Source of the DNA: an uncultured Eubacteriales bacterium
GTDB lineage: Bacteria; Bacillota; Clostridia; Peptostreptococcales; Anaerovoracaceae
Reading direction: 5' to 3'
Length of the DNA stretch: 17,359 nucleotides
NCBI GenBank assembly: GCA_900540145.1
Contig: UQEW01000051.1
Location: forward strand, 1 to 17,359
A model generated the notes under the pieces. It was not told where the DNA came from. It was given only the letters and a program-made list of their open reading frames with translations, and searched no databases. Positions 7,168 through 13,979 of this stretch are shown one piece after another (within the stretch, counting starts at the first letter, position 1; each line of letters starts with the position of its first letter). Made by a program: the position numbers and the translations under genes.

Positions 7168-7977
7168 ATGGAATTAATAAACAAAAAACTTTTCTTACTT
7201 GATATGGATGGTACAATATATCTTGGAAATGACCTTTTTGATGGAACGAAGGATTTTTTTTCCTATGTGAAGGAGGCGGGAGGAAGGTACATATTTTTAA
7301 CTAATAACTCATCAAAAATTAAGGCGGATTATGTAAAAAAGCTTCGTTCTCTAGGTGTTGAGACTGCTACGGAAGATTTTTTTACGTCAGTCGACGCCAC
7401 TGCTGCCATATTGAAGAAGAAATACGAGAGTACGTATAGAACGAAGAAAATGTATGTGCTTGGTACAAAATCTCTATGCCGGCAGATGTCAGAAGAGGGA
7501 TTTAGGGTAACCGAAGAATTAACGCCCGGGATAGATATATTGCTGGTCGGCTATGATAGGGAGCTTAATTATGGAAAACTGGAGGATGCATGTTTCCTTT
7601 TGAAACAGGGTGTAGATTACTTTGCTACCAATCCTGATTGGGTGTGCCCTACAGAATGGGGCTTTGTGCCTGATTGCGGTGCCATTTGCCAGATGCTTGA
7701 GCACGCCAGCAAGAGAAAGCCGCATTTTATAGGAAAACCGAAAGCGGATATTGCGTTGATGGCTTTGGAACAAGCGGGCGTTTCTAAAGAGGAAACTTTG
7801 CTGGTAGGAGACAGGCTTTATACTGACATTGCCTGTGGATTTAACGCTGAAATAGATACATGTTTTGTTCTCAGCGGAGAGGGGACTCTGGAAGACATGG
7901 AAAAATCTTCAGTCAAGCCTACATACGTTATGAAGGATATAAAGGAATTATTGAGGAGAATTAAATATGAAACTTGA
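7168..7977 (+). CDS. HAD-superfamily phosphatase, NagD/p-nitrophenylphosphatase (class IIA) type
   Basis: A 269-residue phosphatase. HAD motif I is LDMDGT with nucleophile D12 and acid D14; motif II is FLTNNSS (T45-N46); motif III lysine is K190 in GKPKAD; motif IV is VGDRLYTDIACG with D215 and D220. The cap segment NPDWVCPTEWGFVPDCGAI is typical of the NagD group, which dephosphorylates sugar phosphates, nucleotides or phosphoglycolate. The substrate is not deducible. The start at 7168 is chosen because motif I begins 9 residues later and because the promoter places +1 on this ATG. An in-frame ATG at 7138 lies inside the -35 and has no ribosome binding site. The end overlaps the MFS gene by 11 bases, so the two are coupled. 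Confidence 0.92.
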   Translation: MELINKKLFLLDMDGTIYLGNDLFDGTKDFFSYVKEAGGRYIFLTNNSSKIKADYVKKLRSLGVETATEDFFTSVDATAAILKKKYESTYRTKKMYVLGTKSLCRQMSEEGFRVTEELTPGIDILLVGYDRELNYGKLEDACFLLKQGVDYFATNPDWVCPTEWGFVPDCGAICQMLEHASKRKPHFIGKPKADIALMALEQAGVSKEETLLVGDRLYTDIACGFNAEIDTCFVLSGEGTLEDMEKSSVKPTYVMKDIKELLRRIKYET

Positions 7978-9268
7978 TAACAAAAAAACAGTTATAGTCG
8001 GATTCGCTTTTTTGGCCATAAGCGCTTTCTGGCAGGTGTACGACAATATTGTACCGCTAATACTTAAATATTTCTTTGAAATAGGCGATACTTTGTCAGG
8101 CGCCATAATGGCACTGGATAATATATTTGCTCTTATAATGCTGCCTATATTCGGCGCTTGGTCAGATAAGATAAGCCATAAAAGAGGAAAGAGGACGCCG
8201 TTTATTTTTGTAGGGACCATATTGGCAGTGATTTTCATGCTGCTTTTACCTGCCGCAGCCAACAGCAGAAATTTGCCATTCTTCATTGTGGCTCTTCTTA
8301 TGACTCTGATATCAATGAGCATATTTCGTTCTCCGGCAGTTTCTCTCATGCCTGATGTTACTCCTAAACCGCTCAGATCAAAGGGGAACGCCATCATCAA
8401 TTTAATGGGAGCCATAGGAATAATCATCGCTTTGGGGCTTATAATGGTTTTAGTAGGAGAAGGCAGGACTCCGGATTACGAACCGGTATTTATCGCTATA
8501 GCTGTTATAATGGTGATTTCTCTTCTGATAATCCTATTTAAAGTTGATGAAAACAAAATGGTTGCAGAGAGAATAGAAACAGAAAAACAATGGGGCATAT
8601 ATGACGATGAAGATGAAAAGGATCAAACTAACAGTGAAAGCGCTAAGAGCAGGCTTCCTAAAGATGTGAGAAAGAGCCTTGTATTTTTGCTGCTGTCGGT
8701 AGCTCTTTGGTATATGGCATATAATGCGGTCACCACAGCCTTTTCTAAATACGCTACAGAGATGTGGGGCATGGAAGGAGGCTCTTTTGCAGGAGCATTG
8801 ATGGTGGCTTCCGTAGGAGCATTGGTTTCATTTATACCTGTAGGCGTTATTTCCAGCAAACTGGGACGAAAAAAAGTTATACTCTTCGGGGTGGCGCTTC
8901 TGTCTATAAGTTTTCTTTCAGGATTGCTGTTTGAAAAACCTAATTTTGCGATAAATATAATGTTCTTCCTTGTGGGTGTGGCTTGGGCGTCTATAAATGT
9001 CAATTCCTATCCTATGGTGGTGGAAATGTGCAGGGGCAGCGATATAGGCAGATTTACAGGTATGTATTATACTTTCTCTATGGCAGCGCAGGTACTTACC
9101 CCGGTGCTTTCCGGGTTTTTCTTGGAAAATGTCGGATACTGGACCCTATTCCCATATGCAGCAATTTTCTCTGCTGTAGCCTTTTGCACTATGTTGATGG
9201 TAAAACATGGGGACAGCAAGCCTGAACAGCTTAAGAGCAAGCTGGAGGCTTTCGATATAGATGATTAG
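7967..9268 (+). CDS. MFS transporter of the SLC45/GPH sugar-symporter type
   Basis: A 433-residue membrane protein with 12 likely helices in two halves joined by a charged cytoplasmic loop at about 192-236. The loop between helices 2 and 3 reads GAWSDKISHKRGKRTPFI (63-80), the motif-A variant of SLC45-like and GPH family sugar:cation symporters. FRSPAVSLMPDVTP (120-133) is also typical of that group. A sugar or glycoside is therefore the likeliest substrate; this is family inference, not shown by the sequence. The ATG lies within the end of the HAD gene, with GAGGAG at 7953-7958 as ribosome binding site. Coupling to a sugar-phosphatase-like enzyme would fit uptake or export of a sugar and handling of its phosphate. 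Confidence 0.88.
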   Translation: MKLDNKKTVIVGFAFLAISAFWQVYDNIVPLILKYFFEIGDTLSGAIMALDNIFALIMLPIFGAWSDKISHKRGKRTPFIFVGTILAVIFMLLLPAAANSRNLPFFIVALLMTLISMSIFRSPAVSLMPDVTPKPLRSKGNAIINLMGAIGIIIALGLIMVLVGEGRTPDYEPVFIAIAVIMVISLLIILFKVDENKMVAERIETEKQWGIYDDEDEKDQTNSESAKSRLPKDVRKSLVFLLLSVALWYMAYNAVTTAFSKYATEMWGMEGGSFAGALMVASVGALVSFIPVGVISSKLGRKKVILFGVALLSISFLSGLLFEKPNFAINIMFFLVGVAWASINVNSYPMVVEMCRGSDIGRFTGMYYTFSMAAQVLTPVLSGFFLENVGYWTLFPYAAIFSAVAFCTMLMVKHGDSKPEQLKSKLEAFDIDD

Positions 9269-9278
9269 CGGCCTTGAG

Positions 9279-9300
9279 ATTAACGATGCGCTATTAACGA
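9279..9300. repeat. Short direct repeat ATTAACGA x2
   Basis: ATTAACGA occurs at 9279-9286 and 9293-9300, a 14-base period, in the 81-base gap between the MFS gene and the glycerophosphodiesterase gene. It could be a regulator site or chance; no promoter is clear beside it. Confidence 0.25.
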
Positions 9301-9349
9301 CACGATAGGATTTAACCGCAAAGAGATTTTTATTTCAAGGGGATTTTAG

Positions 9350-10099
9350 ATGAAAAAAAGTGATTTGATCAAGGAACTTTTAAAACACAGATACGCTCAT
9401 AGGGGATTTCATGATAAACCGAAAATACCGGAAAATTCTATGGCGGCTTTTAAACGGGCCATGGTGGAGGGCTTTGGCATTGAGCTGGACGTTCATCTGA
9501 CCAAGGACAATCAGCTGGCAGTGATACATGATGCCAGCCTGAAGAGAACTTGCGGAGTTGACTTTTTAATAGAAGAAATGACTTTGGAAGAAGCTAAACG
9601 GTATCCTTTGGAGGAAAGCGAGGAATCGATTCCTGCTTTTGAAGAGGTGCTGAAATTGGTAGACGGCCTTGTGCCGCTGGTGGTAGAACTTAAGGTGGAA
9701 GGCGGCAACGAGGAGGCTCTTTGCAGGCGGACTTTTGAGGCCTTGGATAAATATAAGGGAATGTATTGTGTGGAGTCCTTTAATCCAAGCGCCGTAATGT
9801 GGCTTAAGAAGAATCGCCCTGAAGTTGTTAGGGGACAGCTGGCCGGTGCCCTAAAAAAAGGGGGATTTCCAATGTCTCCTTTGGCGGATTTCCTGCTGAA
9901 AAATTTGTGGGTTAATCTTTTGGGAAAACCTGATTTTGTGGCATATAAATTTGAAGATAGGGATACAAAAGCTTTTAAAAAATATACAGGGGCTAAATTT
10001 TTCTGGACCATAAGGTCTTTTGATGATCTGAAGAAAGCTGAGGCAACTGGAGCGGCTCCGATCTTTGAAAAATTTAATCCTAAGGAATATGAAAGATAA
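9350..10099 (+). CDS. Glycerophosphodiester phosphodiesterase family protein
   Basis: A 249-residue GDPD-fold enzyme, typical for the short bacterial forms. The catalytic and metal-binding residues are H17-R18 (AHRGF), E28 in PENS, E45 and D47 (IELDVHLTKD), and H60-D61 (VIHD), which is the HR...ExD...HD pattern. VVELKVE (111-117) supplies the next metal-site strand. There is no signal peptide, so it should act in the cytoplasm, hydrolysing deacylated phospholipid diesters to glycerol-3-phosphate and an alcohol. AAGGGGA stands just before the ATG. The gamma-glutamyltransferase-like gene follows after 33 bases, so the two may be co-transcribed. The exact diester is unknown. Confidence 0.92.
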   Translation: MKKSDLIKELLKHRYAHRGFHDKPKIPENSMAAFKRAMVEGFGIELDVHLTKDNQLAVIHDASLKRTCGVDFLIEEMTLEEAKRYPLEESEESIPAFEEVLKLVDGLVPLVVELKVEGGNEEALCRRTFEALDKYKGMYCVESFNPSAVMWLKKNRPEVVRGQLAGALKKGGFPMSPLADFLLKNLWVNLLGKPDFVAYKFEDRDTKAFKKYTGAKFFWTIRSFDDLKKAEATGAAPIFEKFNPKEYER

Positions 10100-10132
10100 G
10101 TTTGATTAATCATGAAAGATGAGGAAATTTGT

Positions 10133-11788
10133 ATGAATTTTGATGCGTTTAAGTACGAGTACCCCTCCAGACGAAGCGTTGCTTATGGTTCAAGGGGAAT
10201 GGTTTGCACCTCGCAGCATTTAGCAGCTCAGGCGGGACTCGATATGCTGAAAAAAGGAGGCAATGCCATCGACGCAGCTGTCGCTACCGCTATATGCCTT
10301 ACCGTAGTGGAACCTATGTCCAACAGCATAGGCTCAGACGCATTTGCTCTCGTATGGAGCGGCGACAAACTTCATGGGCTTAACGGCAGCGGCCCGGCAC
10401 CTATGCTGGCCGATGTTTCGGATATAAAGAGGCAAGGGTTTGAAGTTATACCGGAATACGGAATGATACCTATGACTGTTCCCGGCGCTGTAGCTTCTTG
10501 GGTAGCTCTTTCTGATAGATTTGGCAGGCTTCCTTTTGAACAGCTGTTTGAGCCGGCCATCGGGTATGCCAAAGACGGATTCCCCGTTTCTCCGGTGACT
10601 GCATATATGTGGAACGAATGTTATGAGCAATTTAAAAAGGAATTTAGGGACAATGCCGAAACCTTTTGCGGTGAGTCGCAAACAGGCTGCAAACTTAAAG
10701 GATGGGCAGAAGAGTGGTTTAAAGTATTCGCTCCTTTGGGCAGAGCCCCAAGAGCGGGAGAAATATGGAAATCTCAAAAACTGGCCGATACTTTAAAGAA
10801 AATTGCCGAAAGCCATGGCAGAGCCTTCTATTCCGGGGAACTTGCCGAAAAAATTTCAAATTTTTGTGAGGAGCAGGGAGGATATATGCGCAAGGAGGAC
10901 CTTTCTGCCTTTGCACCGGAATGGGTAGATCCTATAAAAGTAAATTACAAGGGCTATGATGTATGGGAAATTCCGCCTAACGGACAGGGTATCGTGGCTT
11001 TGATGGCTCTTAATATATTGAACAAAATGGACTTTAAAAGCCGTGATTGTGCGGATACATATCATAAGCAGATAGAAGCTATGAAGCTGGCTTTTGCCGA
11101 TGGCAAAAGGTATGTGGCTGATCCGAGATACATGAAGGTTTCCGTGGAACAGCTGCTTTCTGAAGAATATGCGGCTAAGAGGCGAGCTCTGATAGGTGAG
11201 AAAGCGCTGACTCCTTATCCGGGGAAACCGGATAAAGGAGGGACTGTGTACTTGTGTACTGCCGATGATGAGGGCAATATGGTTTCTTTCATTCAGAGCT
11301 GTTATTGGAGCTTTGGCTCCGGCGTGGTGATTCCGGACACAGGAATTTGTATGCAAAACAGAGGTGCAAATTTTAGCCTTGATGAGACTATGGAGAACTG
11401 TATAGGACCGGGAAAGAAGTCCTACCATACTATAATACCGTCATTCCTTAGTAAAGATGGAAAAGCAGTGGGACCTTTCGGAGTCATGGGAGCTTTCATG
11501 CAGCCTCAGGGGCACTTGCAGGTGGTGATGAATACCGTTGATTTTCATCTTAATCCTCAAGAGGCTTTGGATGCGCCTAGGTGGCAATGGGTTGGCGATA
11601 AGGAAATCTGGGTAGAGCGAGGATTACCTTACGCAGCTACTGAAGAGTTGATTAGAAAGGGACATGATGTAAAGGTTGCGCCTACTTTCTTGGACTTTGG
11701 CAGAGGACAGATAATCTGGCGTACTGAAGATGGAACTTTAGCAGGCGGAACCGAGCCCAGAGGCGATGGCTGCGTGGCTGCTTGGTAG
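10133..11788 (+). CDS. Gamma-glutamyltransferase-like Ntn hydrolase, cytoplasmic (YwrD-type)
   Basis: A 551-residue member of the gamma-glutamyltransferase family, made as one chain that should cleave itself before T371 (GGTVYLC), the expected N-terminal nucleophile of the small subunit. N-terminal family marks are GMVCTSQHLAAQAGLDMLKK, GGNAIDAAVAT and PMSNSIGSDAFALV. Further on come MTVPGAVASWVAL and GSGVVIPDTGICMQNRGANF. Where classical enzymes carry the Ser-Ser oxyanion-hole motif, this protein has PGKKSYHTIIPS (426-437). There is no signal peptide. Both points favour the YwrD-like branch, whose substrate may not be glutathione. ATG 10133 is preferred because GAGGA (10121-10125) is 7 bases before it; the upstream in-frame ATG 10112 has no such site. 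Confidence 0.88.
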   Translation: MNFDAFKYEYPSRRSVAYGSRGMVCTSQHLAAQAGLDMLKKGGNAIDAAVATAICLTVVEPMSNSIGSDAFALVWSGDKLHGLNGSGPAPMLADVSDIKRQGFEVIPEYGMIPMTVPGAVASWVALSDRFGRLPFEQLFEPAIGYAKDGFPVSPVTAYMWNECYEQFKKEFRDNAETFCGESQTGCKLKGWAEEWFKVFAPLGRAPRAGEIWKSQKLADTLKKIAESHGRAFYSGELAEKISNFCEEQGGYMRKEDLSAFAPEWVDPIKVNYKGYDVWEIPPNGQGIVALMALNILNKMDFKSRDCADTYHKQIEAMKLAFADGKRYVADPRYMKVSVEQLLSEEYAAKRRALIGEKALTPYPGKPDKGGTVYLCTADDEGNMVSFIQSCYWSFGSGVVIPDTGICMQNRGANFSLDETMENCIGPGKKSYHTIIPSFLSKDGKAVGPFGVMGAFMQPQGHLQVVMNTVDFHLNPQEALDAPRWQWVGDKEIWVERGLPYAATEELIRKGHDVKVAPTFLDFGRGQIIWRTEDGTLAGGTEPRGDGCVAAW

Positions 11789-11864
11789 ATTGCAATTTAG
11801 ACTTTGTGGCTTGCGAAGACACAGGAGCGTTTCAGACCATAGACAAACCCCGGACAGATTGTAT

Positions 11865-11880
11865 GATCTTCCGGCGCTGA
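11865..11880 (+). repeat. Left copy of 16-bp imperfect inverted repeat
   Basis: GATCTTCCGGCGCTGA matches the reverse complement of 12398-12413 at 14 of 16 positions, 11 of them contiguous (TCCGGCGCTGA). The pair encloses 549 bases. No target-site duplication is visible directly outside. Confidence 0.5.
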
Positions 11881-11913
11881 TAAAATTTGTTTATTTTTGA
11901 AATTTTGTCAGCG
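11875..11913. repeat. Hairpin 1: 14-bp stem
   Basis: CGCTGATAAAATTT (11875-11888) pairs with AAATTTTGTCAGCG (11900-11913). Thirteen of 14 pairs are Watson-Crick and one is a T-G wobble if transcribed on the + strand. The loop is 11 bases. No T-run follows on either strand, so it is not an ordinary terminator. Confidence 0.65.
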
Positions 11914-11931
11914 AATTTCCATAAAATGGGA

Positions 11932-11958
11932 TTTTGAGGGGTGGATAATACCTCAAAA
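11932..11958. repeat. Hairpin 2: 8-bp stem
   Basis: TTTTGAGG (11932-11939) and CCTCAAAA (11951-11958) form a perfect 8-bp stem with an 11-base loop. It lies 18 bases after hairpin 1 and 24 before hairpin 3. Confidence 0.55.
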
Positions 11959-11982
11959 ATGTAAAAAATAGAGAAAACCAGG

Positions 11983-12022
11983 AAAAATGTCAGCAAAATC
12001 GATGATTTGACTGACATTTTTT
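11983..12022. terminator. Hairpin 3: 11-bp stem ending in a T-run, possible terminator
   Basis: AAAAATGTCAG (11983-11993) pairs perfectly with CTGACATTTTT (12011-12021), and the inner loop can pair further (CAAAATC with GATTTG, one bulge). Six T residues (12017-12022) close the right arm and A residues open the left, so it could terminate transcripts from either side, including those from the gamma-glutamyltransferase gene about 195 bases upstream. Confidence 0.5.
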
Positions 12023-12057
12023 CAAGATTTACAAGAAAAAGTCAGCCGAGACTGGAT

Positions 12058-12086
12058 TTCGACGGAATTCGACACGGATTCGGACA
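12058..12086. promoter_or_regulatory. Tandem array of three Spo0A-box-like repeats
   Basis: TTCGACG (12058), TTCGACA (12068) and TTCGGACA (12079), each preceded by GGA or GGAA, at 10- and 11-base steps, so they lie on one face of the helix. TTCGACA is the reverse complement of the Spo0A core TGTCGAA. No annotated gene has its start nearby on either strand. Confidence 0.45.
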
Positions 12087-12160
12087 CTGCAGATGTAATT
12101 TTTTTAAAAATCATGATTTTTTTACAGCAGTTCATTGCGCCCACCGCATCAAATAATCAC

Positions 12161-12177
12161 GTATGCTCTGGGCATAC
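12161..12177. repeat. Hairpin 4: 6-bp stem
   Basis: GTATGC (12161-12166) and GCATAC (12172-12177) with a 5-base loop TCTGG. Confidence 0.45.
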
Positions 12178-12203
12178 TGACGGATGGGGGGTGTCTGCAG
12201 CCT

Positions 12204-12233
12204 GAACCGCCTCTTCTATCAGAAGGGTGGTTT
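12204..12233. repeat. Hairpin 5: long stem with one bulge and a 3-base loop
   Basis: AACCGCC-CTTCT (12205-12217, T12212 bulged) pairs with AGAAGGGTGGTT (12221-12232) through 12 pairs, one of them G-T, closed by loop ATC; a further G-T pair can extend it. G-T pairing in this sense favours transcription of the + strand. It is followed by TTTTAG, only a weak terminator tail. Confidence 0.6.
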
Positions 12234-12284
12234 TAGTGTAGTCAAAGCTAAAACAGAAAACAAAATTGTTCTTTGCTTATACGA

Positions 12285-12309
12285 GGGGCTTTTGACTTCA
12301 AGATGCCCC
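12285..12309. repeat. Hairpin 6: GGGGC/GCCCC stem
   Basis: GGGGC (12285-12289) and GCCCC (12305-12309) enclose a further TTGA/TCAA pairing. It may be part of a larger fold with hairpin 5. Confidence 0.4.
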
Positions 12310-12397
12310 GGCAGGCTTACCAATTCTATGTTCTTGCTTTTAATCTGTTATGCCATGCCTGAGTGAATCGTTCTGAATTTTTCAATTATACATCACT

Positions 12398-12413
12398 TCA
12401 GCGCCGGAGAATC
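12398..12413 (-). repeat. Right copy of 16-bp imperfect inverted repeat
   Basis: TCAGCGCCGGAGAATC is the partner of 11865-11880, with 14 of 16 complementary positions. It stops 2 bases before the stem of the 12416-12448 hairpin. Confidence 0.5.
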
Positions 12414-12415
12414 AC

Positions 12416-12448
12416 AGGGGCTGCCTATTATCAACGCAGGCAGCCCCT
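12416..12448. terminator. GC-rich hairpin downstream of spoVAE, probable terminator
   Basis: AGGGGCTGCC (12416-12425) pairs perfectly with GGCAGCCCCT (12439-12448) around a 13-base loop. It lies about 92 bases beyond the spoVAE stop and could end the spoVA transcript. The T-tracts are poor on both strands (TTGTATATG on the +, TGTGATTCT on the -), so efficiency is uncertain. Confidence 0.5.
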
Positions 12449-12539
12449 TGTATATGAAATAACTTGCGGAAGATTTTGTTCATCCTTGCAAAGTTATTGT
12501 CAGCAAAAGTAAAAGTTTTTCTTATCCCTTCGAGTCATA

Positions 12540-12896
12540 CTACTTTTTAGGTGATTTGGGATTGAATATTAAAGCGACTATATATCCGAAAGTCAAAGCG
12601 ATTCCTATGCCAGCAGCTGTTGCTTCGATGGGTCCTGTTATAGCCGGCAAAAATCCTTCTTTGGCTCCTTCCATGGCGCCTTTGGCAAGGGAATATCCGA
12701 AACCGGGAAGAGGTACTATGGCGCCGTTTCCTGCTAAATCTACTATGTGCTGATACAGACCGAGAGCCTGGAGAACTACTCCCGAAACCACGAATATTAC
12801 CAATATCCTGGGAGTTGTAAGCGTTGTAGCGTCCATTAAAATTTGACCGATAACGCATATGATTCCTCCTATTATAAACGCCCACAAATATTCCAT
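12540..12896 (-). CDS. spoVAE: Stage V sporulation protein AE (SpoVAEb type)
   Basis: A 118-residue membrane protein with three to four hydrophobic segments, usual length for the family. Recognisable stretches are GGIICVIGQILMDATTLTTPR near the N-terminus, GNGAIVPLPGFGYSLAKGA in the middle, and EGFLPAITGPIEATAAGIG. With SpoVAC and SpoVAD it belongs to the channel that imports dipicolinic acid into the forespore and releases it at germination, located in the spore inner membrane. It is the last gene of the operon. Its ribosome binding site GGAGGTGG lies within the final codons of spoVAD, and only three bases separate spoVAD's stop from the ATG, so translation should be coupled. Confidence 0.95.
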   Translation of the reverse strand: MEYLWAFIIGGIICVIGQILMDATTLTTPRILVIFVVSGVVLQALGLYQHIVDLAGNGAIVPLPGFGYSLAKGAMEGAKEGFLPAITGPIEATAAGIGIALTFGYIVALIFNPKSPKK

Positions 12897-12899
12897 GTT

Positions 12900-13970
12900 T
12901 TATTCCACCTCCAATGATACAGCATGAGCTATGCCAGGTATGCTTTCTCCCTGAAGAGGAGATATGGTGGAAAGCATAGCCCCTGTGGACATGAGCAAAA
13001 GCCTCTTTATTTTGCCTTTTTCCATTTCTTTCAGCAAATACCCTGCAAACACCGATGCAGAACAGCCACATCCACTGCCTCCTCCATGAACGTCTTGCTC
13101 TTTGGAAAACAGCATAGTACCGCAATCGTCATAATGAGAAAAGAGCATTTTTTTGTCGAGTCCGGCGTCAGCCAGCAAATCCATCATTATATCTTTGCCG
13201 ATAAATCCCAGATCTCCCGTAACTGCCAAATCATAATAGTCCAGATTTCTGTCCATATCTTCCAAATGATTTAAAAGCGTATCTACAGCAGCCGGCGCCA
13301 TAGCTGCACCCATTTGATTAGAATCTTTAATTCCGGCATCTATAACTTTTCCTACAGTGGCTGACTCAACTCGTATCCGGCTCCCAAGTCTATCCGTCAT
13401 ACATCCTGATAAATTATCATCTGAGTCTACTTCAGAAGCAGCAGAAACCACTACGCCTCCTGCAGCTGTAGCTGTCCACTGGGCAGAAGGCGGTCTTTGA
13501 TTGCCATGTTCCACAGGCATCCTGAATTGTCGCTCGGCAGTGCAAAAATGGCTGGATGCACCTACCAGCACATTTTTGGCAAAGCCTCCATCGATAAGCA
13601 TAGAACCTAAGACTAAAGATTCTGTCATGGTGGAGCAGGCTCCATACAATCCCAGGAAAGGGATATGCATATCTCTGGCCATAAACGAAGAAGACATCAG
13701 CTGATTCAAAAGGTCTCCGCTCAGCATTATATCTATATCTTTCTCTGTTATTCCCGCACGGCTTACGGCTTTTTTCATAGCTTCCTTCAGCATTTTACTT
13801 TCGGCTTTTTCCCAGGATTTTTCACCATACATATCTTCTTTTAAAATTATGTCAAAATTTTTAGCCAGCGGTCCTTGACCTTCTTTTTCGCCTACTACTG
13901 TTCCTCTGCCTCTTATCAAAGGTTTTTCCTCAAAAATGACAGATTGTCTCCCTTTCTTTTTATATATCAT
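12900..13970 (-). CDS. spoVAD: Stage V sporulation protein AD, dipicolinic acid-binding
   Basis: A 356-residue soluble thiolase-fold protein, slightly longer than the B. subtilis protein (about 338). Conserved stretches include SGDLLNQ (D86 to Q90), which is part of the known dipicolinic acid-binding region, YGACSTMTESL with C112, SSHFCTAERQFR, SATVGKVIDAGI, MGAAMAPAAVDT, DDCGTMLF and GGGSGCGCSASV. It acts at the outer face of the spore inner membrane with SpoVAC and SpoVAE. The AGGAGG ribosome binding site overlaps the spoVAC stop codon (TAGGAGG) and gives a 5-base gap to ATG 13970. Nothing is truncated. Confidence 0.97.
   Translation of the reverse strand: MIYKKKGRQSVIFEEKPLIRGRGTVVGEKEGQGPLAKNFDIILKEDMYGEKSWEKAESKMLKEAMKKAVSRAGITEKDIDIMLSGDLLNQLMSSSFMARDMHIPFLGLYGACSTMTESLVLGSMLIDGGFAKNVLVGASSHFCTAERQFRMPVEHGNQRPPSAQWTATAAGGVVVSAASEVDSDDNLSGCMTDRLGSRIRVESATVGKVIDAGIKDSNQMGAAMAPAAVDTLLNHLEDMDRNLDYYDLAVTGDLGFIGKDIMMDLLADAGLDKKMLFSHYDDCGTMLFSKEQDVHGGGSGCGCSASVFAGYLLKEMEKGKIKRLLLMSTGAMLSTISPLQGESIPGIAHAVSLEVE
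12905..12912 (-). promoter_or_regulatory. Ribosome binding site of spoVAE inside the spoVAD coding end
   Basis: GGAGGTGG on the minus strand, 8 bases before the spoVAE ATG. It encodes the last residues of SpoVAD, so the C-terminal amino acids of SpoVAD may be constrained by this signal. Confidence 0.8.
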
Positions 13971-13979
13971 CTGTTCCTC

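Larger units (their letters stand above)
11789..12539. other. Long intergenic block with hairpins and Spo0A-type repeats, no convincing gene
   Basis: About 750 bases between the gamma-glutamyltransferase gene and the convergent spoVA operon. No reading frame has both a ribosome binding site and recognisable protein features. The block contains at least seven inverted repeats (11875-11913, 11932-11958, 11983-12021, 12161-12177, 12204-12233, 12285-12309, 12416-12448), a tandem TTCGACA-like array (12058-12086), and an imperfect inverted repeat bracketing 11865-12413. TGTCAGC recurs at 11906 and 11988, and TGTCAGCAAAA at 11988 is repeated at 12498. The block may be a structured non-coding RNA, a decayed or miniature mobile element, or a regulatory region. 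The strand is undecided. Confidence 0.6.

Noticed and set aside
10112..10132. Longer start for the gamma-glutamyltransferase-like gene
   Set aside because: No ribosome binding site before ATG 10112; GAGGA fits ATG 10133, and family members begin near the FDAFKYEYPSRR region.
11832..12017. A 61-residue minus-strand frame with a hydrophobic N-terminus
   Set aside because: No Shine-Dalgarno sequence, start codon inside the stem of hairpin 3, and AT-rich DNA readily gives hydrophobic frames. Kept only as a possibility in the Spo0A-array finding.
12222..12236. T-box-like string AAGGGTGGTTTTAG
   Set aside because: The full T-box (AGGGTGGNACCGCG) is not matched, no specifier stem is apparent, and no aminoacyl-tRNA synthetase or transport gene follows on that strand.
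12184..12366. A 60-residue plus-strand frame beginning MGGVCSLNRLFYQ
   Set aside because: No ribosome binding site before the ATG, no recognisable domain, and it runs through strong hairpins 5 and 6, so non-coding structure explains the region better.
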